64,000 nucleotides of DNA from Lates calcarifer. Its lineage: Eukaryota > Chordata > Actinopteri > Centropomidae. The DNA lies in the NCBI RefSeq assembly GCF_001640805.2, contig NC_066849.1, positions 24,798,250 to 24,862,249 of the forward strand, read 5' to 3'. Under the pieces are notes generated by a model. It made no database searches. It was not told where the DNA came from and saw only the letters and a program-made list of their open reading frames with translations. This document shows positions 14,150 through 27,422 of this stretch, piece by piece. Each line of letters opens with the position of its first letter. Position 1 is the first letter of the stretch. A program made the translations under genes and the position numbers.

Positions 14150-14485
14150 ATCATTAGAACTTCTCCTATAATGTAATAACTGGTCCAGAGTGATGATCTC
14201 AACAACTACTGGATGGATTGAAATGAAATTATTCTAATGTATGTCTAATGTCCAATTCTAATGACTGTGGTGATCCTCTGATTCCTCTAGTACCACCAGC
14301 AAGTCAAAGTTTACACTTACCTTGTGAAATATCTCAGCGTCTCTGGACAGATTGGCACAGTATTTGGTACTATGAATGAAGAGCCAATGCTAATGTTACC
14401 ATTTAGCTCAAAGCTGCCTAAACTGGAACGCTGCCTTGCATAACCACTAGCATGCCTCATATAGCTTCTTGTCTTTTCTCTAAAC
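14150..14485 (+). mobile_element. Eroded interspersed repeat (ACTGGATGGATTG family)
   Basis: The segment contains CTCAACAACTACTGGATGG, AATGAAATTATTCTAATG, GACTGTGGTGATCCTCTGA, CTAGTACCACCAGCAAG and ATTTAGCTCAAAGC. In this order they resemble a very common, non-coding teleost dispersed repeat recalled from other fish genomes. The copy is degenerate and has no coding capacity. A shorter piece of the same type is at 27386-27422. Boundaries are approximate. Confidence 0.6.
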
Positions 14486-17400
14486 AAAGATAAAGGCCTC
14501 AGTTTGTAGCGGCAGCCAGTCACAACCATGCGCAGTGCACTGGATATTTGACATTTAAAAAAGAGTGGGAGGGACAGAGGAGTGGAAAGAAGCACTTAAC
14601 TGAGGGAGAGAGAGGAGGTGTAGAACAGGGAATGGAGGAGTGTCTGACTGCTGAGGTGTTATTAGTCTGGTAGTAAGGAGAGGTGAAGAAGGGAGGATAA
14701 AAAGGCAGAATTAGTTAAGAAAACTTAACTGAGCAGCACTTTAACTTTCTTAGCTTTCAGATGCATTCATTTCGCAGCACCAGTAAAAGCTGACGGGGGT
14801 TCTCTGAAAAGAATTCTGCAGTCTTTTGATGTGTTATGAATATCAGTCATACACACTCCCCTGGCCACTGTACCAAAGGGATGGTAGAGTGTCAGAGTTG
14901 AGTTTTGTCTTTATGGATAATTAAAGTGATGTGTACTGTAGGTCACATGCCTCTGTATCCAGGTAGAAGTGAAAATGTAGTTTTTGTAACAAGGACGCTA
15001 ACTGGCTTGGGCTTGTAGGGAAGAATGGAGGGAAAAAAAGGAGACACTGAAGAGGCAAATAAAGAATGACAGTAGAGTAAGAAATCATAACTTCAGAGCT
15101 GGATGTTAAGCTTAAGTTTTGTAAATAATCTAAAAGTTCTTGTCAGGCCAAATACCGCCCCCCAGTAATAACATCTTGCAAGGAAGCACTGCCTGAGGTA
15201 TCTAATTCAGGCCAAAAAAGTTCCTTTCTATGAATATATAATGGTGGCAGAAAAGGCTTCATTGGTGCCTTAGGGGAAATAAAAGTGATGCAATTTTAGA
15301 AACGTACCATCTGTTTAAAATTCATACATTTTGTTATTTTCTTTACAGCACCTGGGTTTGAATTGAAGTTGTTGGTGCATTTGCTGCAGTCATTTGCGTT
15401 GAGTCAGTGTGGGACGTACTGTAAATAAGTATTTTTGTTTAAGATAATGGTTTTTGTTATTCGTATTCTAATCTTTAACTTAATTGCGAATGCACCGATT
15501 CAAACTGCTGAGTAAGGTCAGTATCAGCAGATTGGGTAACGGCCAGATGTGATACATCCACATTAAATCCAGTTTCTAAAAGTCATGCTGGGCCATCGAT
15601 GCAGTTTTAAATGCCTCAGCAATCTCTGGCCTCATGTTACCTTACATAAAAATGATCTGAATGTGTTCTACTTGATGTGATGTACATATTTTAATTGCAG
15701 GGGGAGGAGAGCAGTGGTTTTGGACAGGGAATAGGTATTGATGGGTATCAGGAGACTGGTGTGGATCCTTAAACATCATTTGGACTAGTTAAGAAGCATG
15801 CTGCTTCTGCAACAGTTTCTTTTCAGCATCCTACAGCATCAAAGTCCAAACTCCGTTATACATATCAACGCATACTCATGCACACCGACGTGTAAATATG
15901 ACCAAAGACAAACCTTCCTGCAGGTCTATAAGCTCGAAGCGGAATACCAAATGCCACATAAATATTTTATCGGTCTTGATTTGTTTTGAGGTTTGTGTTA
16001 TGAGAGGAGGTGAGAGTTATATCCAGTCTTATCTCTGCTGACCTCCATTTATTGCAGGGTATGAGGGATTTATTTTTATGACTTCATTTCTCATGAGAGA
16101 CCCCGAAATATGTTCATATACATGCATGAACTAGAGCATTTACCTTTTTGAGTAAATAATGCATCAAAGAATAAAAATGAGCCCGAGCTGGAAACTTCTC
16201 ACCTTGACTTTAACAAGTGCCGTAGGAAATTGCCTGTCTGAGGGATGATTAAGTCTGTTTTGTTGTGTTACTTTCAGAATTGCCAAGTCTTTGCTATAAA
16301 ATTTCCAGGGGTGTCTTTATGTGGGCACACAGAGGTTGAGCTGACACAACAGCTTTTCTGATAATGAACCTCTACCTTTTCACCCTGCCTTTTATAGTCA
16401 TTTTTAATCAACATAATGCCTGATCAGTATGCTGTGTAATTAAGTCTGGTTTATCTCGGCGTTGCCAAATCCACACTGATCTGGAAAATGTTTTTAGTTC
16501 TGGGCAATCTCAGCAACCTGCCTGTTAAATAAAACATGTAAGACAAGCAACATTGTGACCTTTTTAAATGTCCTTTTTGTTTAAAGCAGTACTCATCTTT
16601 AAGTCCTCAGCTGGCACTTCAGTTATAAGGGAAGAGACACTGAACCCAGGAGCATCAAAAACATTACAGTGTAAAACAGAAAAGACACTTCAAGCTCAGT
16701 AATCTTTCACACAGTGACGTCCTCCTGACAGGCTGCTTGGTTTTTGCTGTCAAAATGTAAAAAGCATTCATACAGTGACAAACACTGAATCTAAGACTGT
16801 CAGGCTAAGACTGAGTGAGAGAATTAAAACCGAGATGATTAGTGTTAAAAAAAAGAGAAAGATAATATCCATAAGATACGAGTATTAAAATAAAGTCTTG
16901 CATGTTCCTGTGCTAAAATAGAAGAGATCTTGGAGAGATGTGGCCTAGCTAATTTAAATGGCTTTCTGTGTGAAAAGGGTAGAGACATGACAGAGGGAAA
17001 AAGCTGAGTTTGAATGAGATGATGAATGATGTTTAGTGAAGAGATGATATAAAAAGGTTAAGTGAACAGGTTAAGTTTGGCTCTACTAAAACCTGACAAA
17101 GTGGATTATAAAAGAGAGGCCGTATCCATACACAAGAATGAAAGAAGCTCAGAAGTAAAGGACAGTCTGATTATGTGCATAGCTTGTTCAAATCTAAAAA
17201 ACTGGGCAACTGTGGCATCTGATAATACAGTCTTCTTGTTCTAACACATGAGAATACAGTCGACATTGAAATTGCTGCTGTGTACATGTCAAGACAATAA
17301 GTTAAGCTATGAAGTTGTTAAGTTAAGATTTGCTTCCCCTTGTTAAAACCATTTCAGACCTCTATTAAAAAGTTGAGACAAATTTGACCTTTATGTGCTG

Positions 17401-17509
17401 ACTCCAGAAGTTTAACTGTACAATTAAATTAACTCTGTGTCAGAGAAGCCCACTTGTAGAATTTTAACTAAACTTGCAGAGATGTCACTTCCTGGCCCTG
17501 TATTCTGGC

Positions 17510-17690
17510 ACCATAACACCAATTAGCCTAATGGGCAGAGCATGCTGTAATTACTGGTTAGAAGCTTTGTCTTTTAAAGGCTGTAACTTCTCTGCTGTGA
17601 CGCTGATTGACACTAAACCTGTCGATCAAATCCAGCCATTCTTACAAATGAGGCTAATTAGCCTTATTAGCTTGGTCTAATTAAAAATCA
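17510..17690. promoter_or_regulatory. Candidate intronic regulatory element: cluster of TAAT homeodomain-type cores
   Basis: Within 180 bases there are CCAATTAGCCTAATGG, TGTAATTACTGG, a perfect 14-bp palindrome AGGCTAATTAGCCT (17651-17664) and GTCTAATTAAAAA. TAATTA/CTAATTAG are classical homeodomain recognition cores. Function is inferred from motif density only. Confidence 0.3.
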
Positions 17691-18253
17691 GACATTTAAC
17701 ACGCCATAAAGCTAACTGAAGTCCACCTTTTCTCACAGTTTAACAGTTTCGGCTGATGGGTGGAGTTTTAACTTTGAAACCACTGTTAACTGTAAGTTTT
17801 TATCTCAAACACAGACTACCTGTAGTTTGACAAAAGGTCCAAGGATGATGGACGTTAGTAATTCTGCATTGGTTGTGTAACGTAATTCACAGGACAGGAA
17901 GAGTTTGAGGACTCTTAAAGTCACCTCTGCTTCATTTTGCCATTTGCTGTGAAAATGTGAAAAATTGATTCCATGGGATGAAATGTTTTAGCTGGAATCA
18001 GACTAAGACTGAAGGCACTCCACTCTAACAGCCTGCAGGAGATTTTTTATGGATCTGTTCAGTCAATGTTTTCAGGGTGACACTCTGCAGCATCCCATGT
18101 ATGTATGTATTTCATGTTACCAAAGCTGATACTGGAGCTTTTATAGATTTCCGATAACAGGATGTTAAGTGCCAAGAGACGGTATTAATCCAGATGTATT
18201 CAGCTTTCATTCCTGAACATGATGCTATTGTTAAAAGACAAACAGCCCCCCCG

Positions 18254-18255
<2 letters not shown>

Positions 18256-18291
<36 letters not shown>
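18256..18291. repeat. (CA)17 microsatellite
   Basis: A CA run immediately after a C-rich stretch (CCCCCCCGCCC). Confidence 0.95.
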
Positions 18292-18293
<2 letters not shown>

Positions 18294-21200
18294 CTACAAC
18301 CTGATCTGGCACAGGTGCCGTTATAGTATTGATTCCCAGCGAGTGTGTGATTGTCGATGCCGTGTGTGCGGTGCATAGCCTCTTAGCCTTTGATTTATAG
18401 CAGCTGCTTTTCACAGGCAGCGATTTATCAAAGGAAAAATGGCCGAGGCTTTCTAAAAACAAGCCCACTTCATTACTCAAACATCACATCACAACCCTCT
18501 GCATGATAGAGTCAGCCTGTTAACAAGAGCGGCTTATTAACAGGGTTAGCTGAGAGCGAGGGAGTGTGTGTGTGGTCACTGAGAGTCTTGTTAACGTAGC
18601 ATTATACTGCCAGTCAGAAGTTAATGAATGCGGGAGCCAATAGGTGGGCCTCTTGTATATGATAATTTGTGCATGTGTAACTACTACGGCCTTTAAAGAG
18701 TTTTTTCTGGTTGCATTTTGCTGATGGAGACGAGATTGCAGCAGGTTGAATGTGAAGGAACGGGGAGTGTTTTTGTCAAACTCTGAATGCACCGCTGAAC
18801 TTTTAACTCAGCAGATGAGTCATGAATCATCTGCTTTGCTCCGCTGTCTCCCTCTCTTTTCAGCTTCTTATTCACGCACCATCTCTGTCTCGCCCGTTCC
18901 CTCTCTCCTTCTCACTATTCACTCGTAATCCCTCACACACTCGCTCTCTGCCTCCCTCCATCTTCTCATTTACTTTGAGTGTCCATCTCTCTTTTTCACT
19001 CAGCCCCTCTGTGCTTTCAGTCTCTGCCTCATGCACTAAACTCTTCAGTCTTTTCTATATGATCTCCTGTCATTAACAGTAAATGTACTCTAGGCACCAT
19101 TTGCCACTCTTGATGGCAGAATGGTTCTGATGGCTTCTTTAACAATCAGACTTAAAGAGTGTTTCAGCTCTCTGTACCGCAGTTAAATCCTGTAAAAAGT
19201 TTAGGATAGGGTTAGGGCTCACAAAATCTTGACTGAGAAACTGGATTCTGCAAGACAAAAATCTACATTTTAAAATCCAAATGAACACTTACGCTCCTGT
19301 GAGAACAAGAGCCTGACTAGTATGTGATGTTTGAGGCAGTTTGAGGCAGACACACAATTTGTAACTTATAAATTGTAAATTTTTTGCGATGATGCCTCAA
19401 ATTTGGATGCTAAAATATGGTGACAGATCATTTGTGAACCAAGATGTTTTACTTTTGAACAATAAACATTCTGATCACAGATGGCATTAATGCTCAGTGG
19501 AAGATTAAGTAAATTTTCAACAACTTCTCTGGAATTGGAGTGATTTAATATTCTTTCATGTTATTTTTTGGAATATTTACAATTCAAAGAGTTTGTCTGT
19601 AAACTACATTTCCCACCATGATGTTCCTTGAAAACCCCAAATCCTTCTCCACGCTGCCAGAATACGGTTCTGCTGGGGAATTTGTGAATTCTTTGTTTAT
19701 GTTTTTATTGGTTTAAGTGAAATTTAAGTCCACAGAGTCTAAAAAGTACTGTTATCAGTCTTCCAGAGTGCTGGTTTTAACTGTAGAAGACATAACCTCA
19801 GTGTCCTCAGTGGGAGCGATGAACCGAGTTATCAAAAGCTACAGAAAATCTCACCGAATTCGTTTTTACCTTTGATGTTTCTATTATGTGGCTAAATTAT
19901 TTACAGGGTGCAAACTTACCTCTACAGGTATCACACAATCCATACTGGTCTACTGAGTTAGCTGCTGGTGGAGAAACTTGGCCTCTGCACCTTTTGCTCA
20001 GTGTATGAATGTCAAATATTGATGAAAAACGATGAGTGAAAAGGGAGAGAGGCACATTTTGATGTAAAATCATTCACTGTTGATTTTTCAAAGACACACA
20101 AGGGCAGATTTTAATTTAATTCTTATCTCGTTTTTAGATTTGTCCTCTAACAATGTGATATTATCTAGATGATCTAAAATTAAAATTGACTAATATTGAT
20201 CCTGTGACACAGAATGACTGAATCTGTTTTATTCGGCAGAAAACTTGTGCCTCATGTTTGACTCTTTGCTCTATTAATGATCCATCTTGACTTTCTGTGT
20301 GCTGTTTATCTACAAGGACCACCTGCTCTGTCATTGGTGGCTGCTGATGAAACAATTGCATCTTAATTTCAGCTGGCTTTGAGGGCTTGAAAAATGAAAA
20401 GTCTGTAACACTATGAACAAAGCAAAACATAATTCTTTGTTAAACTGTTTAGTTTGTATCGTGGTAGACCCATCATTAGGTTGCAGAGTGTTGTTTATTG
20501 TAACTTTAAACAGGAGAATCAACCCCCTTGAAGTAAAAGATAAGAAGTTTTTCCGTTGGCAGCTTTTGTAGTCTGATTTATTTTGCCGTTAACCATCTTT
20601 GACTGCTTTCATGTCGAGCCTGCCTCTCTTATTCCAGGATCTGATCTATCTGACACATCTTCACCTGGATTCTTGGCAGCTGTTCCTGTTGGAGATGGTT
20701 GATAGAGATGTATCTGGGCTGTCATTTCTGCGTCGCTTGGGGATTTGTCAGCTAAGCCAGTCAGCCAGGCTGACTCTCACTATCTCTCGTGGCTGAGCTT
20801 CACTTGTCTGGCAGCATATGATGTTTCCTTTTTAACGTTGCCCACAGTTTTTGAATAAGATTCAGTTCCCTGTGGGCAACAGTTTGGCAGAGCACGAGAC
20901 CTTTTCCCCTGCTTTAGACATCGTAGAGGGAAATCCATTGGGGCATTGATTTTTATTGCAGTGACTGGAGGTTGGAGGTGAAGGGAGGGCAAAGAAAGAG
21001 TTGAAAGAGGACGCAGCTAAAAGTTTTCTGCAGAGATCAGTCAGTTGAGAGCGGCCAGTTTTCTCCCAGTAGATGTACAGGGTTGATAATAAAGACCCTG
21101 CTCGCTCTCTGTTTGTTGACATAGACACGACCAGAAATGTTTCTGCCACCCTCATTAAGCTGTGGCTACCCACCCCGCCTGACTTGTCAGGGCCACTGTA

Positions 21201-22239
21201 CTCCCTTGTGCATAATGTAGAGTTATATCAGAGCAGTTTCCAGCAGATGCTCTGTCAGGCTGTATTGTCACAGCAGGATCTTTGTCAGTTTTCAAAAGGC
21301 GATGTGCAGAGCTACTGTTGATTCTACATGAGCATCACGGCAAATGCTTTTTAATGTGTGGGCAGAGGCCAGCCTTAACTTTGAAGCTGACATTGACCAG
21401 TTTGCTAACTTTAACAAAACTTTAGAAACACTGAATGGATGAAACAAATGTCACACTCCTTATAAAAGAAAACTGCTATTTAATACTACTTTGATTATAC
21501 ATTTGTAGCTCTGTCACCAGGCCTATCAGTCACAATAACACTGCACTCAGAATAATCCTTCAGGAGCACAGCAGAATAGCTAGAAATGGATCATAAGGGA
21601 AAAAAACACAAGCAGTCAGTCAGTTGGAAAGGTTGAAAATAAACCAACTGGTTAGTCTTAACTTTCTAGTCTTAACTAATCCTTACCTTCCTTCTCATCA
21701 TTATTGTCATAATATTGTTTCTTCATTGCTAAAATCTCATGTGTGCTGACATTGGGATTTTCTAATATGTGTAGTGACTGTTAAGTAATTGGGAGTAAGA
21801 CAAACCACAGCTAATGCATTGTGAGACACTGTAATATCACTTAAGCATCTCTGGGAAATTAAACCAGATTAAACGCGTCCCTAATAAGTTGACCACTTGG
21901 ACCTTTTGCAGTAGCAGCACACTGGATCAGAAATTGGGCAGAAACTGTCCAATGCTGTGTATGTGTGCATGTGTGTGTGATAGTGTGATTCACTGTAGAT
22001 AGCCTGACAGTCTGCTAAGCAGGATTGACAAAGACACCATCCATACCACAAGACCTCAGCCAGTCTGGCTCCCAGAGAAAAAGCCAAAACAAATACCACA
22101 GAAATGTCACTGAGTGTATAGAACAGACCCCTGATTTCCAGTACAGAAACACACAAATATGCACATAGATACAAAACCAGCTCGCACAGAAACACAAATA
22201 GGACACACATTTGGACAGAGACAACTGGGTCATTTGCAT

Positions 22240-22350
22240 AATCCTCACCTAATTACTTCCTCTTGCCTTATTGTCTATTGTCTCGCTGTGATAAATTACT
22301 CCAAATTTCCAACCAAGCCCCTTAATATGGCACTAATTGTCCAATTAGGA
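22240..22350. promoter_or_regulatory. Candidate intronic regulatory element with a spaced CTAATT/AATTAG palindrome
   Basis: CACCTAATTACTTCC near 22247 is followed about 80 bases later by CTAATTGTCCAATTAG (22333-22348), two homeodomain-type half-sites facing each other across 4 bases. This is inference from motif only; conservation is not testable here. Confidence 0.25.
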
Positions 22351-24108
22351 AGCCGTTCTGCCTGAGGATTCTGTTACTTCCTTTAGCCACTTGATATTTT
22401 AAGCTCGCAGCATTAAGCAACACTAAGTGTCCTTCCTTCATTAACCTTTGAAATCCAGGCATGCATTGAGCTGTGTTTTGACCAGTCTTGAAAAAGCAAA
22501 AAGGTGGCATGATTTTCATGGTAATGAGGTGACTTATTGAGCTCTAATGAAGGCGTTAAGGGCACAGTCAAAACATGTAACCATGGATGGTGTTACTTTG
22601 CTCAGTGAGTGCACATTTAAGTTCTTTACAATTAAGCTTCAAGAAACAGGGAGCCACCTTTTTCAAGATTGTGTGCGTGGGTTTTAGGCAGAGCACCCAC
22701 TATCAGAGACTGCTTTCATGTTTGAGATTTTAACCACACTGGTTTTTTTATCTTTTCAAAGTAGTGAAGCAGTCAGTCAGTAAAATCTCACAGTGGACAA
22801 CACAAGCACAGAAAATGTGCATCAGCAAAGCAGAACAGTCTGCACAGGATACATGTACAGCCTCAAAACCTGTGTTAGAAAAGCACTTACAAGCTTAAAA
22901 AGCTGTACTGCTCTTTAAACATTTTTATCGTTGTGTTATGTTTCTGCAACCCAAACTGTTCAACTTTTCTACAATGCCCTCTGTGCTCATGGAAACTAAA
23001 GCATAATCAAATGTTTTTGTGGTTATGTTTAGGCAACGTAAAGCATGGTTAAGAGCAAGAAAAGGCTGTTTACATATTGAAAAAGTTAACACTGGAACAC
23101 AAACCTCCGTTCTCTGGTATGGAAGCAATATGTTTTGTGCAAGAATGTCACGCTACTTTTTGCACTAATTCAAAAAAGACAGGGTTGCAATGCCCTCAGA
23201 CACACTGATGGTTTCATTAGCTGGCAGGATGAAATCAAATCTTGGATAGCCTTCTTAGTCACCAGATGTAAACATGATTCAATTTTTATGGGGAAGAAAT
23301 TCCTATCTGCTGTTTCTTGAAGAAATCCAAACTTTCAGTGACAGTTTGAGATGATTTTTGTGGCATAAAACCAAAACTGTTCTGAGCATCTGTTTTGTCT
23401 CTGAACATGACCGTTTCCAGCTTCTTGGTTTCAGTCTCTCAGTCACCATATTGTCATCTGCAATGCTTTATCTCTCCAGCAGTGTTCCTCTGTCATCATA
23501 AATTAGATCCAGTGTAGAGCTTAACTCATGCAATGTTCTCCCTCCTGCAGCTTATTGTGTATTATCTCTTTTGCTCTCCCCTTTGCTCCCAAACTTATTT
23601 CTTCCTATTTACCTGCTCTGCAGGATATTGTATATCTTTTCACTGTTGGTTGCACCCAGTCTCTGCCTACCAGGGCAACTCTATTTTTTGCCTCAAACTT
23701 AGTTCCCCCTGCATCCTCTTTCACTCTTTGTTATAATAGTATTACCTCCTCTGTCTCCTCCTCACACAGCTACTGTTTTCATTGAGGTGTTATTTTTACT
23801 TCGAATTAAAGTTTACTAGACTTTCAGTGTGTGTCACTGAGCGTCTTGTCCCAAATTCCCATATGAATAATAGAGAAATCTATGAGGAAGTGTGTACTTG
23901 CCAGTTTATTTAAATAGTTAATTTCCCCCAAGCCTAATCACAACTCTCTTAACCATTATTTATTTTTGTCACATTGAAACCCTCGAGAAACGGGCTCAGT
24001 GCCTGTTTTGCATCTTAAGATACATTTAGAAACGCTGCCAGGCTCTGATTCTGTTTTGCATCATAATCTTTTTTTTTAATGTCTGACCTATTTTATTCTC
24101 TATTTCAG

Positions 24109-24217
24109 GATATTCTATGTGTCTCATGACTCCCAAGATCTGAAGATCTTCAGCTACATTGCCAGGGATGGACAGAGTAATGTCTTCCGCTGTAATGTCT
24201 TTAAGTCCAAGAAGAAG
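24109..24217 (+). CDS. nos1ap: NOS1AP internal exon (about exon 5): middle of the PTB domain
   Basis: This exon encodes part of the phosphotyrosine-binding domain of NOS1AP/CAPON, a cytoplasmic adaptor that links neuronal nitric oxide synthase to partners such as Dexras1 and Scribble. It is preceded by a T-rich tract and TATTTCAG and followed by the strong donor AAG|GTAAGA. The first G completes a split codon (phase 2 start, an Arg in mammals). The remaining 108 bases are 36 open codons beginning [18 protein letters not shown] and ending [12 protein letters not shown]. From memory, mammalian NOS1AP is nearly identical here, with ARDGQSNVF in place of ARDGASNIF. The exon is 109 bp and ends in phase 0, which fits the next exon. 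The size and junctions match the expected vertebrate exon. I did not find the preceding exon (with the WTWDESKM motif) upstream. Whether this is the nos1apa-like or nos1apb-like teleost paralogue cannot be told from the sequence. Confidence 0.95.
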
Positions 24218-24589
24218 GTAAGACAGAGACTTTCACCTTTTGATCAGTGAAGTACACCCAAAATGTTGCACAAACACAGAGCCTGATTCAGGGTCGGGGG
24301 CTGTAGCTCTTCTTGAGTTATTAAGTTAGAAATTTAGTCTGACTCTGACTCTGATCCAGCTGGGTTCAGGCACAAATGCCAAACTCTGGAAACTCTCAGA
24401 GTTCCTCTTGTCTGAAACAGGAAACTCTTAATGGATTTCCCATAAAGCATTAAGGCATTTGATTGAACACACTGTCAAGTTTAAAAAGTTTTATTCTTTG
24501 CATTGCCTTTAGTAGGGTGCTCTGTTTGAAACTTTTCTGGCAGTGTCAATTAAGACAGGCACAACCCTGAAAACATGTCTCCATTTTTT

Positions 24590-24660
24590 CAGTTGGGGCT
24601 CAGGCGCCCTTGAGCAAGGCACCTGCTTGCATGCAGTTGCTCAGTGGCCATGCTTAAAAG
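24590..24660 (+). mobile_element. Possible eroded repeat fragment ('CCTTGAGCAAGGCACC')
   Basis: CGCCCTTGAGCAAGGCACCTG near 24604-24623 followed by GTTGCTCAGTGGCC resembles the core of a common fish dispersed repeat. Only the core is recognisable, so the call is weak. Confidence 0.35.
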
Positions 24661-25508
24661 GTAAAAATGAAAGTGACTACTGAATTTTGGATTTTTGAGC
24701 ACATTTAAAACAGAAAGAGGAAGAATGCTCATCCAGTTTTTCTTATACAAGTAAGCATGAGTTCTTCTTTTAACATGACAAGATTTAGACCACATTTTAT
24801 TAAACAAAAGTAGAGGATTGTAGGATTGTGTTAGCAGAATTATTTTTTAATCATATGAACTGGTAAACTGAATTAGATCTGACAAAATGAAGTAATGAGT
24901 GAAGTGGAAAAAGGAAACAAATGTATTTCTTGTTGTATTACTGACAGAATTTGTTTTTGCACGAGTTGCGATAAAGAAATCATCATTGCTCCTGTATTAT
25001 GGTTTTTAATTTTCAGTGTTTTCACAGTCTGTTAGTCATGTAGTGTTTTTTAAAAGCAAATTTCTCCTCCTCTCTTAAGTCATGTTGCTGTCTGAGTCAC
25101 ATGCAGACGAGCTCAAATGAAGAGACACATGGCTGCCGGGCAGCAATAATTCCTCCTGCCACTGTGTGCTTGTTGTTGTTGAGGTCTGGGGAACAAGGTT
25201 GTGGTGGACGTGCTGCTGCAGAGCTGAGCTGAGCAGAGACACAGTCCAAACAGAGTCCAGCAGTGTGACAGAGTTAGTTAGAAAATGTGCTCCCAGTCTT
25301 CCTCTGTAGCTGCCAATTCATAAGACTTGATGCTTAAGTCCAGGGGTTAGCTGGGTGAAGCACACACTGCCTCATTATCTCTTACAGACAGACCGACATT
25401 GACACATGAGCACACACATTCTGTTCGGAAGACAAAATGGAAAATGACGCATACCAAAAATCTCTGGGGCAACCGTGGCCCTCAGGCCATTAAGGCTGGA
25501 AACCTGCA

Positions 25509-25551
25509 TGTGTGTGTGTCTGTGTGTGTGTGTGTGCGTGCGGGTGTGTGT
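25509..25551. repeat. Imperfect TG microsatellite
   Basis: A TG run interrupted by CTG, CGTGCGG and similar variants. Confidence 0.93.
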
Positions 25552-27385
25552 ATAATATTTTGTACAGTATAGTGGTGATGGAGAGACTATGGGCAATATT
25601 GATTTTAATGGAGAACATCATTATGTTTTACAGTTACAACTCATTTATTTCTGTCCACGCCTGGATAATATTTCTGAACAGGTACTCATTTTTCATAGTT
25701 GTTAAAAATTCTCTTTACAGCAGCAAAACCTGGCTTTAAAGCACCTGCCATGATTTCAGAGAGTTTATAGTACAGTATTGTTTTTTCTAAGAAGGAAAAT
25801 GTCTTTGTTGAGGCTGTGTGGTGATTGACAGGAGAGCAGCCTGCACTATGAAAACTCATACTGGTACAGCGAAGTAAAGTTAACAAAGTAAAGAAAAGTT
25901 AATTTGGCTCAACTTTTTTTGGTCACCTGGGAGAAGCTGTGGACACATCAACATATTTCTGCTTTACAAAGTTCAACAGAAACGTAGAAGCAGTGTTGCA
26001 ATTGTTATCATTGCACCATCTATTACTAGTATATATTTGGAATCATTTCAAATCTGGCAAAATAACTCCAATAATAACTTTTTCCTGGCTCTTTAGCGCC
26101 CTCTGTGTTGCAAACTAATTGTCCAGTGGGTTTATCAGCATCTTTGTCTTTGGTTAAAACAGCTGAGAGTGGTAATAATGAACCAAACAGTGAAGATGTG
26201 GGCTGGTAAACCAAAACAACAAGCTCAAAGACACCAGCAAAGCTCAGTATAGCAAGGGAAGTGCAGAATTATGAAGTAACTTTAAGTTATGATGTATAAT
26301 CAGTATATGTACATGTAATAATTAAGTAAGATCATCTATATAGTCCATGTCTTTTCTTCTACATGCCAGTGCCACACAACTACATATTCAGGTGGTATGA
26401 CTCCATCTCTGAATTCAAAACCCGACCTTGTGCGAAGACAGACAGAACCTTGTAAATTGATTACCTACAATACAGGGTCTGCTGTTTGTAAACACCAGAT
26501 GGACAATAAATTCTGAAATTAGTACTTTCACCTGTAAAAAGTAGTGTAAAAAAAACACAGTGCTATCCTTCCAAAGTGTCTCTCAGATTACAGAGGAAGA
26601 CAGAAGGAAAGAGAGGAGATGAAGAGTAACAGTAAAAAAGTGATACAATCAAAGAGGTGGAAGCTGCAGTAGATTGAGCAAGACAAAAAGAGAATGAAAC
26701 ACTCTGCCATAATGAAACAGGAATGAGGATATACATATCAAACATGCAATAAAGATGTCAGCCGAGGCGCTGTGTGGTTTTGTATGAGTGTGTTTTGACG
26801 TGTGGAAGGTTGCGAGTGTAAGATTGAGTACAAGATTAAGCAGACTTTATTTCCCTCTTAACTACCAGCAGTGAAAGAATGGCTGTGCTCTAAATCACAG
26901 TGGCATAAAAAGACTTTAGTGGCTCTAACACTCAGAAAGGCTGTGTGTGTGTCTCTCTCCCATTCTGACTCATGCGCTCTCACTCTTCCCCTCCTCCCTC
27001 AAATCGACAGTTTAAAGGAAGCTAATGAATGACCTGGCCTCTATTATGTAGAATTGAAGTGAGAGTGATAGAGCAGAGAGCAGGGAGTGTACATCAGAAT
27101 ACTGAATGCTGCCTCGGCTAAGAGGTCACTGCATGTGTGTGCGTGTGATTGTGTGTAATCCTCTGACATGGTCGTATTTTAGTGTGTTTTCACTGATCTT
27201 ATGAGACAGTTTTAGATCAGAAACAACAGCCAGAGCGAATGGTCAGGACAAGACAGGTGGAGAGTAGAACTGACTTTTCCAGGCTTATTTTAGAGAACTC
27301 AGCTAATTGTCTTTAGCCACACAGTGGATGGTTATGTTGGTCTGTCACCTCCTGACTCTTGCACCACTACGACATTGACACTTCG

Positions 27386-27422
27386 GATGGATTGCCATAA
27401 AATTTAGAACAGACATTAGTAC
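27386..27422 (+). mobile_element. Short fragment of the GGATGGATTG interspersed repeat
   Basis: GGATGGATTGCCATAAAATT followed by AGAACAGACATTAGTAC resembles the core of the repeat at 14150-14485 (ACTGGATGGATTGAAATGAAATT). Only about 40 bases are recognisable. Confidence 0.5.

Larger units (their letters stand above)
1..24108 (+). other. nos1ap: Intron of NOS1AP upstream of the PTB exon (5' end outside the window)
   Basis: No exon was recognised in this 24 kb. In particular I did not find the sequences expected for the earlier PTB exons (the VGSLDVPRP, KKKKVSIMVSVDG or EWTWDESKM blocks). Open frames here are short, lack splice context and often run through CA/TG repeats. The stretch holds microsatellites, several eroded interspersed repeats (near 5.26, 6.93, 9.36 and 14.2 kb), a strong hairpin at 6659-6704, a homeodomain-motif cluster near 17.5-17.7 kb, a pyrimidine-rich stretch near 18.83-19.03 kb and an AT-rich motif region near 22.25-22.35 kb. 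Very long 5' introns are typical of this gene in vertebrates. Confidence 0.8.
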
